Positions 15,251 through 26,699 of a stretch of DNA of 64,000 nt are shown here, one piece after another; position 1 is the stretch's first letter; each line of letters starts with the position of its first letter. Under the pieces are notes generated by a model. It was not told the DNA's origin. It was given only the letters and a program-made list of their open reading frames with translations, and ran no database searches. Source of the DNA: Achromobacter sp. Root83 (lineage in GTDB: Bacteria > Pseudomonadota > Gammaproteobacteria > Burkholderiales > Burkholderiaceae_B); NCBI RefSeq assembly GCF_001428845.1, contig NZ_LMIU01000008.1, positions 1 to 64,000 of the forward strand, given 5' to 3'. The translations under genes were made by a program, and so were the position numbers.

Positions 15251-16666
15251 ATGAAGCTTTTCCCGATTTTTGCCGATCTGAAGGATCGGCTGGTACTGGT
15301 GGTGGGCGGCGGCGCCGTCGCCGAACGCAAGACGCTCGCCCTGCTGGAGGCCTGTGCCGACGTGGTCGTGGGCGCTCCCGCGCTGACGCCCGCCCTGGCC
15401 GCGCTGGCGGCCGAAGGCCGCATCCGCCACCTGCCGGGGCGGTTCGATCCTGCCTGGCTGGAAGCCGTCTGGCTGGTCGTGGCCGCCACCGATGACCGCG
15501 CCACCAACGCCGCGGTGTCCCAGGCCGCCCAGGCGCGCCGCATCTTCAGCAATGTGGTGGACGACCCGGAACTGTCGTCCTTCCAGGTGCCGTCCATCGT
15601 GGACCGGTCCCCCGTCATCGTCGCCATTTCCTCGTCCGGCGTGGCGCCCGTGCTGGCCCGCCGCATCCGCGAACGCATCGAATCGCTGTTCGACCACACG
15701 CTAGGACAGTTGGCTGGCCTGGCCGCCACCTACCGCAAGCGCATCCGGTCCAGTCACCCGGACCTGGGTGCGCGCCGCCGCTTCTATGACTGGCTGCTGG
15801 ACGGCCCGGTGGCCGGATTCCTGCGCCAGCAGCAGCCGGCGCAGGCCGAAGCCGCGCTGACCGCCGCCCTGGACGCGCCGATCGCCCCCGCGACGGGCAG
15901 CGTGGTGCTGGTGGGCGCCGGCCCCGGCGACCCCGGCCTGCTGACCCTGAAGGCCTTGCGCGCCCTGAACGAAGCCGACGTCATCCTGTACGACCGCCTG
16001 GTCAGCGACGAGGTCATGTCGCTGGCGCGCCGCGACGCGGAACGCGTGCCGGTGGGCAAGCTGCCCGGCGAAAACCATCACGCGACCCAGGCGCGCATCC
16101 ATGCGCTGCTGGTGGAGCATGCACACGCCGGCCGCCGCGTCGTCCGGCTGAAGGGCGGCGACGCCTTCATCTTTGGCCGCGGCGGCGAAGAACTGGAATT
16201 TCTGCGCGCCCATGGCGTGCGCTATGAGGTGGTGCCCGGCATCACCGCGGCGCTCGCCTGTGCGGCCTATGCCGGCATTCCGCTGACGCACCGCGAACAT
16301 GCGCAGTCGCTGCGGCTGGTCACGGCGCATTGCCGCGACGACGAGGACAACCTCGACTGGCCCGCGCTGGCCCGCGAAAAACAGACGCTGGCGTTCTACA
16401 TGGGCGTCGGGCAGCTCGACCTGCTGACGGCGCGCCTGCTGCGCCATGGCCGTTCGCCCCAGACGCCGTTCGCGCTGATCGAAAACGGCAGCCGGCCGGA
16501 ACAGCGGGTGCTGTCGGGCGCGCTCGAGCGCCTGCCCGAACTGGCCCAGGCGCATGACATCCGCTCCCCCGCCCTGTTGATCGTGGGCGAGGTCGCCGGG
16601 CTGGCGCCGCAATTGCATTGGTTCGGCCAGCATCTGGATGGCCGGCGCCAGCCGCTGGCCGCGTAG
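15251..16666 (+). CDS. cysG: Siroheme synthase (precorrin-2 dehydrogenase/ferrochelatase and uroporphyrinogen-III methyltransferase)
   Basis: A 471-aa trifunctional enzyme converting uroporphyrinogen III to siroheme, the cofactor of sulfite and assimilatory nitrite reductases. The N-terminal CysG-B half (1-210) has the NAD-binding [19 protein letters not shown]. The C-terminal CysG-A half (from about 217) has [20 protein letters not shown], the SUMT motif [17 protein letters not shown] and [20 protein letters not shown]. Start ATG 15251 ([10 protein letters not shown]) is the family start; the frame is open 66 nt further upstream without support. It follows nasT by 116 bp, so siroheme supply is placed beside nitrate assimilation. 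Confidence 0.95.
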   Translation: MKLFPIFADLKDRLVLVVGGGAVAERKTLALLEACADVVVGAPALTPALAALAAEGRIRHLPGRFDPAWLEAVWLVVAATDDRATNAAVSQAAQARRIFSNVVDDPELSSFQVPSIVDRSPVIVAISSSGVAPVLARRIRERIESLFDHTLGQLAGLAATYRKRIRSSHPDLGARRRFYDWLLDGPVAGFLRQQQPAQAEAALTAALDAPIAPATGSVVLVGAGPGDPGLLTLKALRALNEADVILYDRLVSDEVMSLARRDAERVPVGKLPGENHHATQARIHALLVEHAHAGRRVVRLKGGDAFIFGRGGEELEFLRAHGVRYEVVPGITAALACAAYAGIPLTHREHAQSLRLVTAHCRDDEDNLDWPALAREKQTLAFYMGVGQLDLLTARLLRHGRSPQTPFALIENGSRPEQRVLSGALERLPELAQAHDIRSPALLIVGEVAGLAPQLHWFGQHLDGRRQPLAA

Positions 16667-16711
16667 CGCCGGCCCTTGCGAAAAGGGTCCGCGCCGCGGG
16701 CTGGCAGGGGA

Positions 16712-17350
16712 CTATTCCGTCTTCTGCGTGGTGCCGAAGATGCGGTCGCCGGCGTCGCCCAGGCCCGGCATGATGTAGCCGTGCTCGTTCAAGCCGTCGT
16801 CGATGGACGCCGTGTAGATGTGCACGTCCGGGTGCTTGGCCAGCACGGCATCGATGCCGACCGGCGCGGCCACCAGCACCAGCGCGCGGATTTCCTTGCA
16901 GCCGGCGCGCTTGAGCAGATCGATGGCCGCGACCATCGAGCCGCCGGTGGCCAGCATCGGGTCGACGATCAGCGCCAGGCGCTGGTCCAGTTCCCCGACC
17001 AGGCGTTCCAGGTAGGTATGCGCTTCCAGCGTCTCTTCGTTGCGGGCCACGCCCACCACGCTGACCTTGGCGCCCGGGATCAGGCTGAGCACGCCGTCCA
17101 GCATGCCGATGCCGGCGCGCAGGATGGGCACCACGGTGACCTTCTTGCCGGCGATCTTCTCCACCTGGACCGAGCCGCACCAGCCTTCGACGGTAGCGGG
17201 GGCCAGCGGCAGATCCTTGGACGCTTCATACGTCAGCAGCGCGCCCACTTCCTGCGAGAGTTCACGGAAGCTCTTGGTACTGAGGTCGGCGCGGCGCATG
17301 ATCCCGAGCTTGTGGCGGATCAGCGGATGGCGGATTTCATGCACGGGCAT
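16712..17350 (-). CDS. upp: Uracil phosphoribosyltransferase
   Basis: A 212-aa cytoplasmic salvage enzyme: uracil + PRPP to UMP. The PRPP-binding loop is [20 protein letters not shown], and [18 protein letters not shown] plus the C-terminal uracil-contact region [16 protein letters not shown] are fully conserved. Length is typical (about 208-212 aa). It is convergent with cysG and monocistronic. Confidence 0.96.
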   Translation of the reverse strand: MPVHEIRHPLIRHKLGIMRRADLSTKSFRELSQEVGALLTYEASKDLPLAPATVEGWCGSVQVEKIAGKKVTVVPILRAGIGMLDGVLSLIPGAKVSVVGVARNEETLEAHTYLERLVGELDQRLALIVDPMLATGGSMVAAIDLLKRAGCKEIRALVLVAAPVGIDAVLAKHPDVHIYTASIDDGLNEHGYIMPGLGDAGDRIFGTTQKTE

Positions 17351-17510
17351 GTGCGTAACACTCCAGAATATTTGAGGGTCAGGGTTTGCGCCTCGGGTGG
17401 AACCGGAACGGCGCGGCGCGCATGCGCCGCCCGCTTGCGAGCCACCAGAGGATCGTAATCGGTTTAGGGGCGTTCACGCACTGCGCGCCCGCAAGAATTG
17501 CCACCCCGCC

Positions 17511-17582
17511 GCCGGGCCGCCCCAAGGCGGGGTCGCCCCCTTGGGGGGCAGCAAGCGCACAACGTGCGCGCGGCGTGGGGGC
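17511..17582. repeat. Probable dispersed intergenic repeat
   Basis: A GC-rich segment with self-complementary parts (CCCCAAGGCGGGG-like, then CCCCCTTGGGGGG) between upp and dacB. From memory, similar CCCAAGGCGGGGTCGCC...CTTGGGGGG elements occur many times between genes in Bordetella and Achromobacter genomes. Only one copy is in this window, so its repetitive nature cannot be shown here. It may act as an RNA hairpin at the 3' end of dacB transcripts, which run from right to left into it. Confidence 0.4.
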
Positions 17583-17588
17583 TCACCT

Positions 17589-19037
17589 TCATAGTTCGGT
17601 TAGCCAGGAGATCAAGGCGTCGTCAAAGGCGCGCACGGCGCCCGCCTGTTCGTGGTTGACGATGCTGACGACCACGTAGCGCTTGCCGCTGGCGCCCAGC
17701 ACGTAACCGGCGATCGAGCGCACGTCGCGCAGGGAGCCCGTCTTCAGGTGGGCCATGCCGAGCGTGCCGTTGCCCTTCAGGCGGCGGCGCACGGTGCCGT
17801 CCACGCCGGCGATCGCGAAGGATGAAATGTATTCCGGCATCACCGGCGAATTCCAGGCCACGGTCAGCATCGACGCCAGGCTGTCGGCGGACACCCGGGC
17901 GTCCCGCGACAGGCCGGCGCCGTTGTCGATGACCAGCTCGGGCATGTCCAGCCCCTGCTTGGCCAGCAGATCCTTGGCCACCGCCTCGCTGCTGCCGACG
18001 GTGGCCGGGCGGCGGCCGCGCTCCGCACCCAGCGTGAGCAGCAGGGTCCGCGCCATGACGTTGTTGCTGCGCTTGTTGATCTGGCGGATCGCCTCGGCCA
18101 GCGTGGGCGAGTCATGCGAGGCCAGCACCACCGCGTCGGGCGGCACCATGCCGGAACGGACCTGCCCCTTGAACGTGCCGCCCAGCTCCTTCCAGAGCAT
18201 GCGGAACACCTCGGTGGCGTACTCGGGCTGGGACAGCGCCAGGCGGTACAGGCTGAATTCGCCGCAGGAGCCGGCCACCTTGCCGTTCACCCGGATGGTG
18301 ACGCCCTGCTGCGTGATGAGCGGATCGGTCGTGACTACGGGGGGGCCGGGGCAGCGGACGTCGCTCCATTCCACCCGGCCTTCGATCTTCAGGCCGGGCA
18401 GCGGCGGATCGATCAGCGGCACCCATTTGTTGGCGACGGGATCCGGCGTGAACAGCAGGCGCAAGGCGCCAAAACCCACCATCAGGGCATCCGGGCTGGC
18501 GTTGTAGGCCCGGTCGGGCGCGCCGTCGAACGCGCCGGGATCTGTCGCCACCTGGCCGAAAATGCTGCGGTCGATCACCAGATCGTTGATCTGCTTGACG
18601 CCGCGCAGGCGCAATTCGCGCAGCAGCGCCCACAGGTCCTGCATCAGGAACTGCGGGTCGCCGCCAGCCCGCAGGTACAACGGACCGGTCAGCGCCCCCT
18701 TGGCGTCTGGCTTGGCGCCCGGCGCCGTCATGAACTCGGTGCGCCAGACGTAATTGGGGCCCAGCTCGGAAAGCGCCGCCCAGGTCGTGACCAGTTTCAT
18801 CACCGATGCGGGATTGCGGGCCTCTTTGGCGTTCAGCGTCACCAGGCGCGGACCGCCCACTTCCTGAACCACCAGGGACAACGCGCTGTCGGGCAGCTTG
18901 CTGGCTTTCCACGCATTGATCACATTGGGCGGCAGGCCCGGGACCTGCGCCACCGCGGCGCCCGCGGCCAGGGCCAGCAGTCCGCCGGCCAGCCATTGCC
19001 TCAGTCCGCCCACACGCTTAATCGCCTGTCCCGTCAT
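17589..19037 (-). CDS. dacB: D-alanyl-D-alanine carboxypeptidase/endopeptidase (PBP4 family)
   Basis: A 482-aa periplasmic serine enzyme that trims or cleaves peptidoglycan cross-links. A signal peptide (GGLRQWLAGGLLALAAGAAVAQ) is followed by the three penicillin-binding motifs: SxxK in NPASVMKLV, SxN in INKRSNNVMA and KTG in HLKTGSLRDV. The insertion between SxxK and SxN is long, as is normal for class C PBP4. Start ATG at 19037 (MTGQAIKRVGG) is preferred; another in-frame ATG lies 14 codons upstream without a good ribosome site. Confidence 0.93.
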   Translation of the reverse strand: MTGQAIKRVGGLRQWLAGGLLALAAGAAVAQVPGLPPNVINAWKASKLPDSALSLVVQEVGGPRLVTLNAKEARNPASVMKLVTTWAALSELGPNYVWRTEFMTAPGAKPDAKGALTGPLYLRAGGDPQFLMQDLWALLRELRLRGVKQINDLVIDRSIFGQVATDPGAFDGAPDRAYNASPDALMVGFGALRLLFTPDPVANKWVPLIDPPLPGLKIEGRVEWSDVRCPGPPVVTTDPLITQQGVTIRVNGKVAGSCGEFSLYRLALSQPEYATEVFRMLWKELGGTFKGQVRSGMVPPDAVVLASHDSPTLAEAIRQINKRSNNVMARTLLLTLGAERGRRPATVGSSEAVAKDLLAKQGLDMPELVIDNGAGLSRDARVSADSLASMLTVAWNSPVMPEYISSFAIAGVDGTVRRRLKGNGTLGMAHLKTGSLRDVRSIAGYVLGASGKRYVVVSIVNHEQAGAVRAFDDALISWLTEL

Positions 19038-19138
19038 GCCACGTTCACCCGGTTGCTCGTCCAGCAAAACCGAGAGCATACAAAACCTGGGACGGTTACG
19101 GGCGGCGCCAGGCCGCCCGGACCGCCATCCCGCCGCTT

Positions 19139-20296
19139 TTATTTCTGCAGCCGCCATTTGCCGGATGCGACCGTGGCCATGACCAGCGCGCGTTCGTCCA
19201 ACCCGTTGTGATCGGTCGGGCTCATGTTGACCACGCCCGTCGCCGTGGGCAGGTTCTTGACGTTTTCCAGCGCGTCGCGCAGCGCGGCGCGGAATTCCGG
19301 CGTGCCCGGCTTGGCCGACTTCAGCGCAACGGGAATCGCCTGTTGCAGCAACAGGCCCACGTCCCAGGTGTAAGCGCCGAAGAGCGACACGCTGCCCGGA
19401 CCGTTGGCGGACTCGTACTTCTTGATGAAGGCCTGCGCGGTGGCCTTCGCGGGGTGGCCGTCGGGTAGCAGGTCCGCCACCATCACCGGCCCCACCGGCA
19501 CCCAGGCGCCTTCGCAGGACGTGCCGCAAACGCGCAGGAAGTCGTTGTTGGCCACGCCGTGGTTGAAATAGATCTTGCCCTGGAAGCCGCGCTCGCGCAG
19601 CGCCCGGGCCGGCATGGCGGCGGGCGTGCCCGACGCGCCGACTACCACCGCATCGGGCGCCGCCCCCACGATCTTGAGCGTCTGGGCGACGGCCGAGGTG
19701 TCGGTGGGCGCGAAGCTCTCTTTGCCGACCACCTCGATGCCGTGCTTCTTGGCCGCCTTCTCGATTTCCACCCAGAAGGTTTCGCCCAACGCATTGTTGA
19801 AGCCGATGAAGGCCAGCTTTTTCACGCCGTTGGCGGCGGCGTGGCGTGCGATGCCCTCGGCCATCAGCGAATCCGAGTGCGGCGTCTTGAATATCCAGCG
19901 GCGCTTGTCGTCCACCGGCTCGATCAGCCGGGCCGACGACGCCAGCGTGATCACGGGGGTCGCGCCCGTGGCCACCGTGTCCAGCATGGCCATGGTGTTG
20001 GGCGTGGTGGAAGACCCGACGATCAGGTCCACCTTGTTCTCGGAAATCAGCTTGTGCGAGTTGCTGACGGCCCGCGTCGTGTCCGACGCGTCGTCCAGCA
20101 CCACATATTCCACCTTCACCCCGCCGATCTCGGACGGCAGCAGGCTGATGGTGTTGCGTTCGGGAATGCCCAGCGACGCTTGGGGCCCGGTCGTGGACAG
20201 GGTGGCGCCAATCTTCACCTGGGCCAGCGCGGGCGCGGTGGCCACGGCCAGCAGGCCCGCCAGGACGGCGGCCGTAAGAGAACAACGTGGGGTCAT
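19139..20296 (-). CDS. Branched-chain-amino-acid-type ABC transporter substrate-binding protein
   Basis: A 385-aa periplasmic binding protein of the LivK/HAAT family (type I fold). The signal peptide SLTAAVLAGLLAVATAPALAQ is cleaved before VKIGATLSTTGPQASLGIPE, the family's N-terminal strand with the ligand-contact T-G-P region. LIVGSSTTPNTMAM (about 95) and IYFNHGVANNDFLR are also typical. No permease or ATPase gene is adjacent, so it is an orphan binding protein, common in Alcaligenaceae. The ligand is unknown. SD AAGGAGA sits 6 nt before the ATG. Confidence 0.88.
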   Translation of the reverse strand: MTPRCSLTAAVLAGLLAVATAPALAQVKIGATLSTTGPQASLGIPERNTISLLPSEIGGVKVEYVVLDDASDTTRAVSNSHKLISENKVDLIVGSSTTPNTMAMLDTVATGATPVITLASSARLIEPVDDKRRWIFKTPHSDSLMAEGIARHAAANGVKKLAFIGFNNALGETFWVEIEKAAKKHGIEVVGKESFAPTDTSAVAQTLKIVGAAPDAVVVGASGTPAAMPARALRERGFQGKIYFNHGVANNDFLRVCGTSCEGAWVPVGPVMVADLLPDGHPAKATAQAFIKKYESANGPGSVSLFGAYTWDVGLLLQQAIPVALKSAKPGTPEFRAALRDALENVKNLPTATGVVNMSPTDHNGLDERALVMATVASGKWRLQK

Positions 20297-20428
20297 GCGA
20301 AGTCTCCTTTTCTGGGCGGATATCGTTATAGATAGCGCCGATCCGCTACGGCACAGAACACGGTTATACGGCGGAAACCGTCCCGTGCGGCAGGAAAAAA
20401 GCGGGACGATGGCGCGGCTGGCTCTACC

Positions 20429-20476
20429 CTTGTTCCGCCCCTTGTTCCGCCCCTTGTTCCGCCCACGGTTCCGCCC
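20429..20476. repeat. Tandem 12-bp repeat, three perfect copies plus one diverged
   Basis: CTTGTTCCGCCC occurs at 20429-20440, 20441-20452 and 20453-20464; a fourth, diverged unit (ACGGTTCCGCCC) follows to 20476. It lies 98 bp upstream of the queA start in a non-coding gap. Confidence 0.9.
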
Positions 20477-20574
20477 CTATTAACGGTCCCTTTACAATGG
20501 CGGGTTGCCCCAAGCGCGGCCGGCCCGGCCCGGCCGCCTTTACACGGCCTGTTCCCTCTGATCCAGATATCCGC

Positions 20575-22766
<2,192 letters not shown>

Positions 22767-22802
22767 CCTGGCCTTTTTGCTGCCGGAAGCGGAAAAACAC
22801 CC

Positions 22803-22829
22803 CCAGGGGGCTTTTCCCCTGGCGTTTTG
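22803..22829 (+). terminator. Terminator-like hairpin after tgt
   Basis: CCAGGGG (22803-22809) pairs with CCCCTGG (22816-22822) over a 6-nt loop, followed by CGTTTTG. The T tract is short, so termination may be partial. Confidence 0.55.
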
Positions 22830-22896
22830 CCCCCATTTGACCCGACAGGCCATCTATTGATGAGGCAGCCGTCCGGCGCCTGGGAAGACACCCTAG

Positions 22897-22925
22897 TTAA
22901 AGGCTGGCTATAACCTATATACAAT
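22897..22925 (+). promoter_or_regulatory. Candidate sigma-70 promoter for yajC-secDF
   Basis: TTAAAG (22897-22902) and TACAAT (22920-22925) are separated by 17 bp in an AT-rich pocket about 90 bp before yajC. The -10 box is good, the -35 weak. Confidence 0.4.
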
Positions 22926-23016
22926 AGTCGGCTTGCCCTATCCATGGCTCGCGCGGGGATGGGCGCATTAAAAACATAGCGATAAACCCAAACAGACTCA
23001 AACGCAGGAGAATTCA

Positions 23017-23361
23017 ATGTCCGTTATCGATACCGCCAGCCTCGTCGTGGCCCAGGCCGCCGCCCCCGAAGGCAATGCGCTGATGGGCATGCTGCCCATC
23101 GTCCTGATGTTCGTGATCCTCTACTTCCTGATGATCCGTCCGCAGATGAAGCGCCAGAAGGAACACCGCAATCTGATCGCCGCCCTGGCCAAGGGCGACG
23201 AAGTCGTCACCGCCGGCGGCATGCTCGGCAAGGTCACCAAGGTCAACGACAGCTACGTCACCGTCGAAGTCTCGGAACTGGCCGACAAGCCCGTCGAAGT
23301 CATCATGCAGAAGTCGTCGGTTTCGACCGTGCTGCCCAAGGGAACCATCAAGGCCCTGTAA
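23017..23361 (+). CDS. yajC: Preprotein translocase accessory subunit YajC
   Basis: A 114-aa inner-membrane protein of the SecDF-YajC complex. One membrane helix, LPIVLMFVILYFLMIRPQMK, ends in the invariant RPQxK motif; the cytoplasmic tail GDEVVTAGGMLGKVTKVND is the family's conserved beta region. GCAGGAG precedes the ATG. It is followed 112 bp later by secD. Confidence 0.96.
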   Translation: MSVIDTASLVVAQAAAPEGNALMGMLPIVLMFVILYFLMIRPQMKRQKEHRNLIAALAKGDEVVTAGGMLGKVTKVNDSYVTVEVSELADKPVEVIMQKSSVSTVLPKGTIKAL

Positions 23362-23371
23362 GCGTCCTACG

Positions 23372-23397
23372 AGAGCCCCCAAAGGGGCTCTTTGTCT
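23372..23397 (+). terminator. Intercistronic hairpin between yajC and secD
   Basis: AGAGCCCC (23372-23379) pairs with GGGGCTCT (23384-23391) over a CAAA loop, with TTGTCTT following. It is probably a partial terminator that would lower secDF expression relative to yajC. Confidence 0.55.
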
Positions 23398-23473
23398 TGA
23401 TGGCGCCTACCGCCGCCCGCCGCGCTCGCCGCCCGGGCGGCCCTTTCATCTCTTTTACATGAAGTAGCCGGCA

Positions 23474-25354
23474 ATGAACCGCTATCCCCTCTGGAAGTAC
23501 ATTACGGTCCTGGTCGCGGTCATCATTGGCCTGCTGTACACGCTTCCCAATTTCTACGGCGAGTCCCCCGCCGTCCAGGTTTCCAGCGCCAAGGCCACCG
23601 TCAAGGTCGACCCGGCCATGCTGAGCCGCGTGGAGCAGATCCTGGCCGATGCCAAGATCCCCCACGAAGGGGCCTATTTCGAATTGAACGGCACGCTCGG
23701 TACCGTGCGCGCCCGTTTCCCGTCGACCGACGTGCAGCTTCAGGCCCGCGACCTGATCGAAAGATCCCTCAACACCGTTCCCGGCGATCCCCAGTACACC
23801 GTGGCGCTGAACCTGCTGCCGGCCTCGCCTCCGTGGATGCGCGCGCTGGGCTGGTTCGCCCCCAAGCCCATGTACCTGGGCCTGGACTTGCGCGGCGGCG
23901 TGCACTTCCTGCTGCAAGTCGACATGCAGGGCGCCCTGACCGCCCGCTATGACTCGCTGTCCGCCGACGTGCGCTCGGTGCTGCGCGACCAGAAAATCAA
24001 TGTGACCGGCGTCGAGCGCTCGGGCATGGGCATCGCCGCGACCTTCGCCAACACGGACGACCGCGACCGCGCCATCTCCACCCTGCGCACCCGCCTGCCC
24101 GACCTGGAATTCACCGAACGCGAAGAAAACGGCAAGCAACTGCTGCTGGGCGCCCTGAATCCCGCCGCCGTCACACGCGTGCAGGATTCCGCGCTGAAGC
24201 AGAACATCAACACCCTGCACAACCGCATCAATGAACTGGGCGTGGCCGAACCGGTCATCCAGCAGCAAGGCGCGGACCGCATCGTGGTGCAGTTGCCCGG
24301 CGTGCAGGACGTGGCCAAGGCCAAGGAACTGCTGGGCCGCACTGCCACGCTGGAAATCCGCATGGTCGACGACTCCCCCACCGCGCAAGCCGCGTTGCTG
24401 GGCGGCAGCGTGCCCTTCGGCCTCGAGCGCTACAACGACCGCGACGGCCGTCCCATCCTGGTCCGCCGCCAGGTCGTCCTGACCGGTGAAAACCTGCAGG
24501 ACGCCCAGCCCGGCCGTGATTCGCAGACCCAGCAGGCCGCCGTCCACCTGACGCTGGACTCCAAGGGCGCGCGCATCTTCCGCGACGTCACCCGCGACAA
24601 CATCAACAAGCGCATGGCCATCCTGCTGTTCGAAAACGGCAAGGGCGAAGTGGTCACGGCGCCGGTCATCCGCGGTGAAATCGCGGGCGGCCAGGTGCAG
24701 ATCTCGGGCAGCATGAGCTCCGAGGAAGCCGCCGATACCGCCCTGCTGCTGCGCGCGGGCGCGCTGGCCGCGCCGATGTCCATCATCGAAGAACGCACCA
24801 TCGGCCCGAGCCTGGGCGCCGACAACATCTCGAAGGGCTTCTATTCGACGCTGTACGGCTTCCTGGCCATCGCCGTGTTCATCATCCTGTACTACCGCCT
24901 GTTCGGCGTGTTCTCCACGATCGGCCTGACGCTCAACGTCCTGCTGCTGCTGGCCCTGCTGTCCATGCTGCAGGCCACGCTGACCCTTCCCGGCATCGCG
25001 GCCATCGCGCTGACGCTGGGCATGGCCATCGACTCGAACGTGCTGATCAACGAACGCATACGGGAAGAACTGCGGGCAGGCGCCTCGCCGCAGCAAGCCA
25101 TCCATCACGGCTTCGAACGCGCCTGGGGCACCATTCTTGACTCGAACCTCACCACGCTGATCGTGGGCCTGGCACTGCTGGCCTTCGGTTCGGGCCCGAT
25201 CCGGGGCTTCGCGGTGGTTCACTGCCTGGGCATCCTGACCTCGATGTTCTCGTCGGTGGTGGGCGTGCGCGCGCTGGCCAATCTGTACTACGGCCGCAAG
25301 AAGAAGCTCACCTCGATCTCCATCGGCGAAGTCTGGAAACCGAAGGCAAACTGA
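23474..25354 (+). CDS. secD: Protein translocase subunit SecD
   Basis: A 626-aa RND-type membrane protein that uses the proton gradient to complete protein export through SecYEG. Membrane helix 1 (YITVLVAVIIGLLYTLPNFY) is followed by the periplasmic P1 domain, with LGLDLRGGVHFLLQVDM, and then five C-terminal helices. GMAIDSNVLINERIREEL, in helix 4, holds the conserved Asp and Asn needed for proton flow. Full length and fully consistent with the family. Confidence 0.97.
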   Translation: MNRYPLWKYITVLVAVIIGLLYTLPNFYGESPAVQVSSAKATVKVDPAMLSRVEQILADAKIPHEGAYFELNGTLGTVRARFPSTDVQLQARDLIERSLNTVPGDPQYTVALNLLPASPPWMRALGWFAPKPMYLGLDLRGGVHFLLQVDMQGALTARYDSLSADVRSVLRDQKINVTGVERSGMGIAATFANTDDRDRAISTLRTRLPDLEFTEREENGKQLLLGALNPAAVTRVQDSALKQNINTLHNRINELGVAEPVIQQQGADRIVVQLPGVQDVAKAKELLGRTATLEIRMVDDSPTAQAALLGGSVPFGLERYNDRDGRPILVRRQVVLTGENLQDAQPGRDSQTQQAAVHLTLDSKGARIFRDVTRDNINKRMAILLFENGKGEVVTAPVIRGEIAGGQVQISGSMSSEEAADTALLLRAGALAAPMSIIEERTIGPSLGADNISKGFYSTLYGFLAIAVFIILYYRLFGVFSTIGLTLNVLLLLALLSMLQATLTLPGIAAIALTLGMAIDSNVLINERIREELRAGASPQQAIHHGFERAWGTILDSNLTTLIVGLALLAFGSGPIRGFAVVHCLGILTSMFSSVVGVRALANLYYGRKKKLTSISIGEVWKPKAN

Positions 25355-25359
25355 AATAG

Positions 25360-25383
25360 GGCGGGCGGCGCGAGCCGCCCGCC
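25360..25383 (+). repeat. Strong stem-loop between secD and secF
   Basis: GGCGGGCGGC and GCCGCCCGCC form a perfect 10-bp GC stem with a GCGA tetraloop, 6 nt after the secD stop and 24 nt before the secF start. There is no T tract, so it is more likely an mRNA-stability element than a terminator. Confidence 0.75.
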
Positions 25384-25407
25384 ACAGAAAAGAACCGAAG
25401 GCGAAAA

Positions 25408-26343
25408 ATGGAATTTTTCCGGATTCACCGCACCATCCCGTTCATGCGCCATGCGTTGGTGCTGAACATCATCAGTCTCGTCACGTTCATCCTGGCGGTG
25501 TTCTTCATCGTCACGCGCGGCTTTCACCTGTCGATCGAATTCACCGGCGGCACGGTCATGGAAGTCAACTACGCCCAGACGGCGCAGCTTGAAAACGTGC
25601 GCGGCGTGGTCTCCAAGCTGGGCTACACCGACTTCCAGGTGCAGAACTTCGGCACCTCGCACGACGTCATGATCCGCCTGCCCCTGCAGGAAGGCCAGAC
25701 CTCGGCCACCCAAAGCGACACCGTCATGGCTGCGCTGAAGACGGCCGACTCCGGCGTGGAGCTGCGCCGTGTCGAGTTCGTGGGTCCGCAGGTGGGCCAG
25801 GAGCTTCTGCACAATGGCCTGATGGCGCTCCTTGTCGTGGTCATCGGCATCATGGCCTACCTGGGCTTCCGCTTCGAATGGAAGTTCGCCGTCGCCGGCG
25901 TGATCGCCAACCTGCACGACGTGGTGATCATCCTGGGCTTCTTTGCCTTCTTCCAGTGGGAATTCTCGCTCTCGGTGCTGGCGGGCGTGCTCGCGGTGCT
26001 GGGCTACTCCGTGAACGAATCCGTGGTCATCATGGACCGGATCCGTGAAAACTTCCGCAAGTACCGCAAGGCGGACGTGCATGAAGTCATCAACAGCGCC
26101 ATCACGCAGACCATCTCGCGGACCATCATCACCCACGGTTCGACGCAGATGATGGTGCTGGCCATGCTGTTCTTCGGCGGCCCCACCCTGCACTACTTCG
26201 CCATGGCGCTGACCATCGGCATCTGGTTCGGCATTTACTCGTCGGTGTTCGTCGCCGCGGCGCTGGCCATGTGGATGGGCGTCAAGCGCGAAGACCTGAT
26301 CAAGCCGGTCAAGAAGGAAGGCGAGGAAGGCGAAGCCGCCTGA
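25408..26343 (+). CDS. secF: Protein translocase subunit SecF
   Basis: A 311-aa partner of SecD. Six membrane helices; the first periplasmic segment contains SIEFTGGTVMEV, the conserved FTGG motif. VLGYSVNESVVIMDRIRENF, in helix 4, carries the functional Asn/Asp pair. The C-terminus is a charged Lys/Glu tail. Start ATG 25408 gives MEFFRIHRTIPFMRHA. Confidence 0.97.
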   Translation: MEFFRIHRTIPFMRHALVLNIISLVTFILAVFFIVTRGFHLSIEFTGGTVMEVNYAQTAQLENVRGVVSKLGYTDFQVQNFGTSHDVMIRLPLQEGQTSATQSDTVMAALKTADSGVELRRVEFVGPQVGQELLHNGLMALLVVVIGIMAYLGFRFEWKFAVAGVIANLHDVVIILGFFAFFQWEFSLSVLAGVLAVLGYSVNESVVIMDRIRENFRKYRKADVHEVINSAITQTISRTIITHGSTQMMVLAMLFFGGPTLHYFAMALTIGIWFGIYSSVFVAAALAMWMGVKREDLIKPVKKEGEEGEAA

Positions 26344-26363
26344 CCCTTGCAACCCCGCAATGC

Positions 26364-26392
26364 AAAACCCGTCGCTCGCGACGGGTTTTTTC
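26364..26392 (+). terminator. Rho-independent terminator after secF
   Basis: AAAACCCGTCG and CGACGGGTTTT form an 11-bp stem around CTCG, followed by further T residues (TTCTTTT). Confidence 0.92.
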
Positions 26393-26529
26393 TTTTGGCC
26401 CGTCGCTTGGAAGCCATCCGCCAGCGCCTTGGCGGCGGTCCCTACGAATAGCCCATCGCCCTACACGCGGATACCGTGACCACTATCGCCGAGTGGCCGG
26501 TTGATTTATATATCCGAACAGGTATATTC

Positions 26530-26699
26530 ATGCACAAGGGCAATCCGAAGACGCTTCATTGGGAAGGTTCATCCAGAAAGGACTTCAAGGCATTCCCCCT
26601 GCCCGTGCAGAAAAGCATGGGCATGAGCCTGCATACCGTCCAGTGAGCCGGCTGAAGCGGGTATTGGCTCGTTACCGCCTGAACAGGAGTCCTCCATGA
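26530..26699 (+). pseudogene. Remnant of a HigB/Gp49-type toxin gene with internal deletion
   Basis: The ATG at 26530 opens a 38-codon frame (MHKGNPKTLHWEGSSRKDF, stop 26644-26646) that looks like the N-terminus of the Gp49/HigB toxin family (basic start, x-W-x-x-S-x-K-D, LPxxVQ). In another frame, 26646-26699, the sequence reads SRLKRVLARYRLNRSPP and stops overlapping the antitoxin ATG, which resembles the C-terminal Arg/Leu helix and the usual stop-start overlap of such operons. The central RNase core (about 60 residues) is missing, so no active toxin can be made. The family call is from memory of the pattern. Confidence 0.6.
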
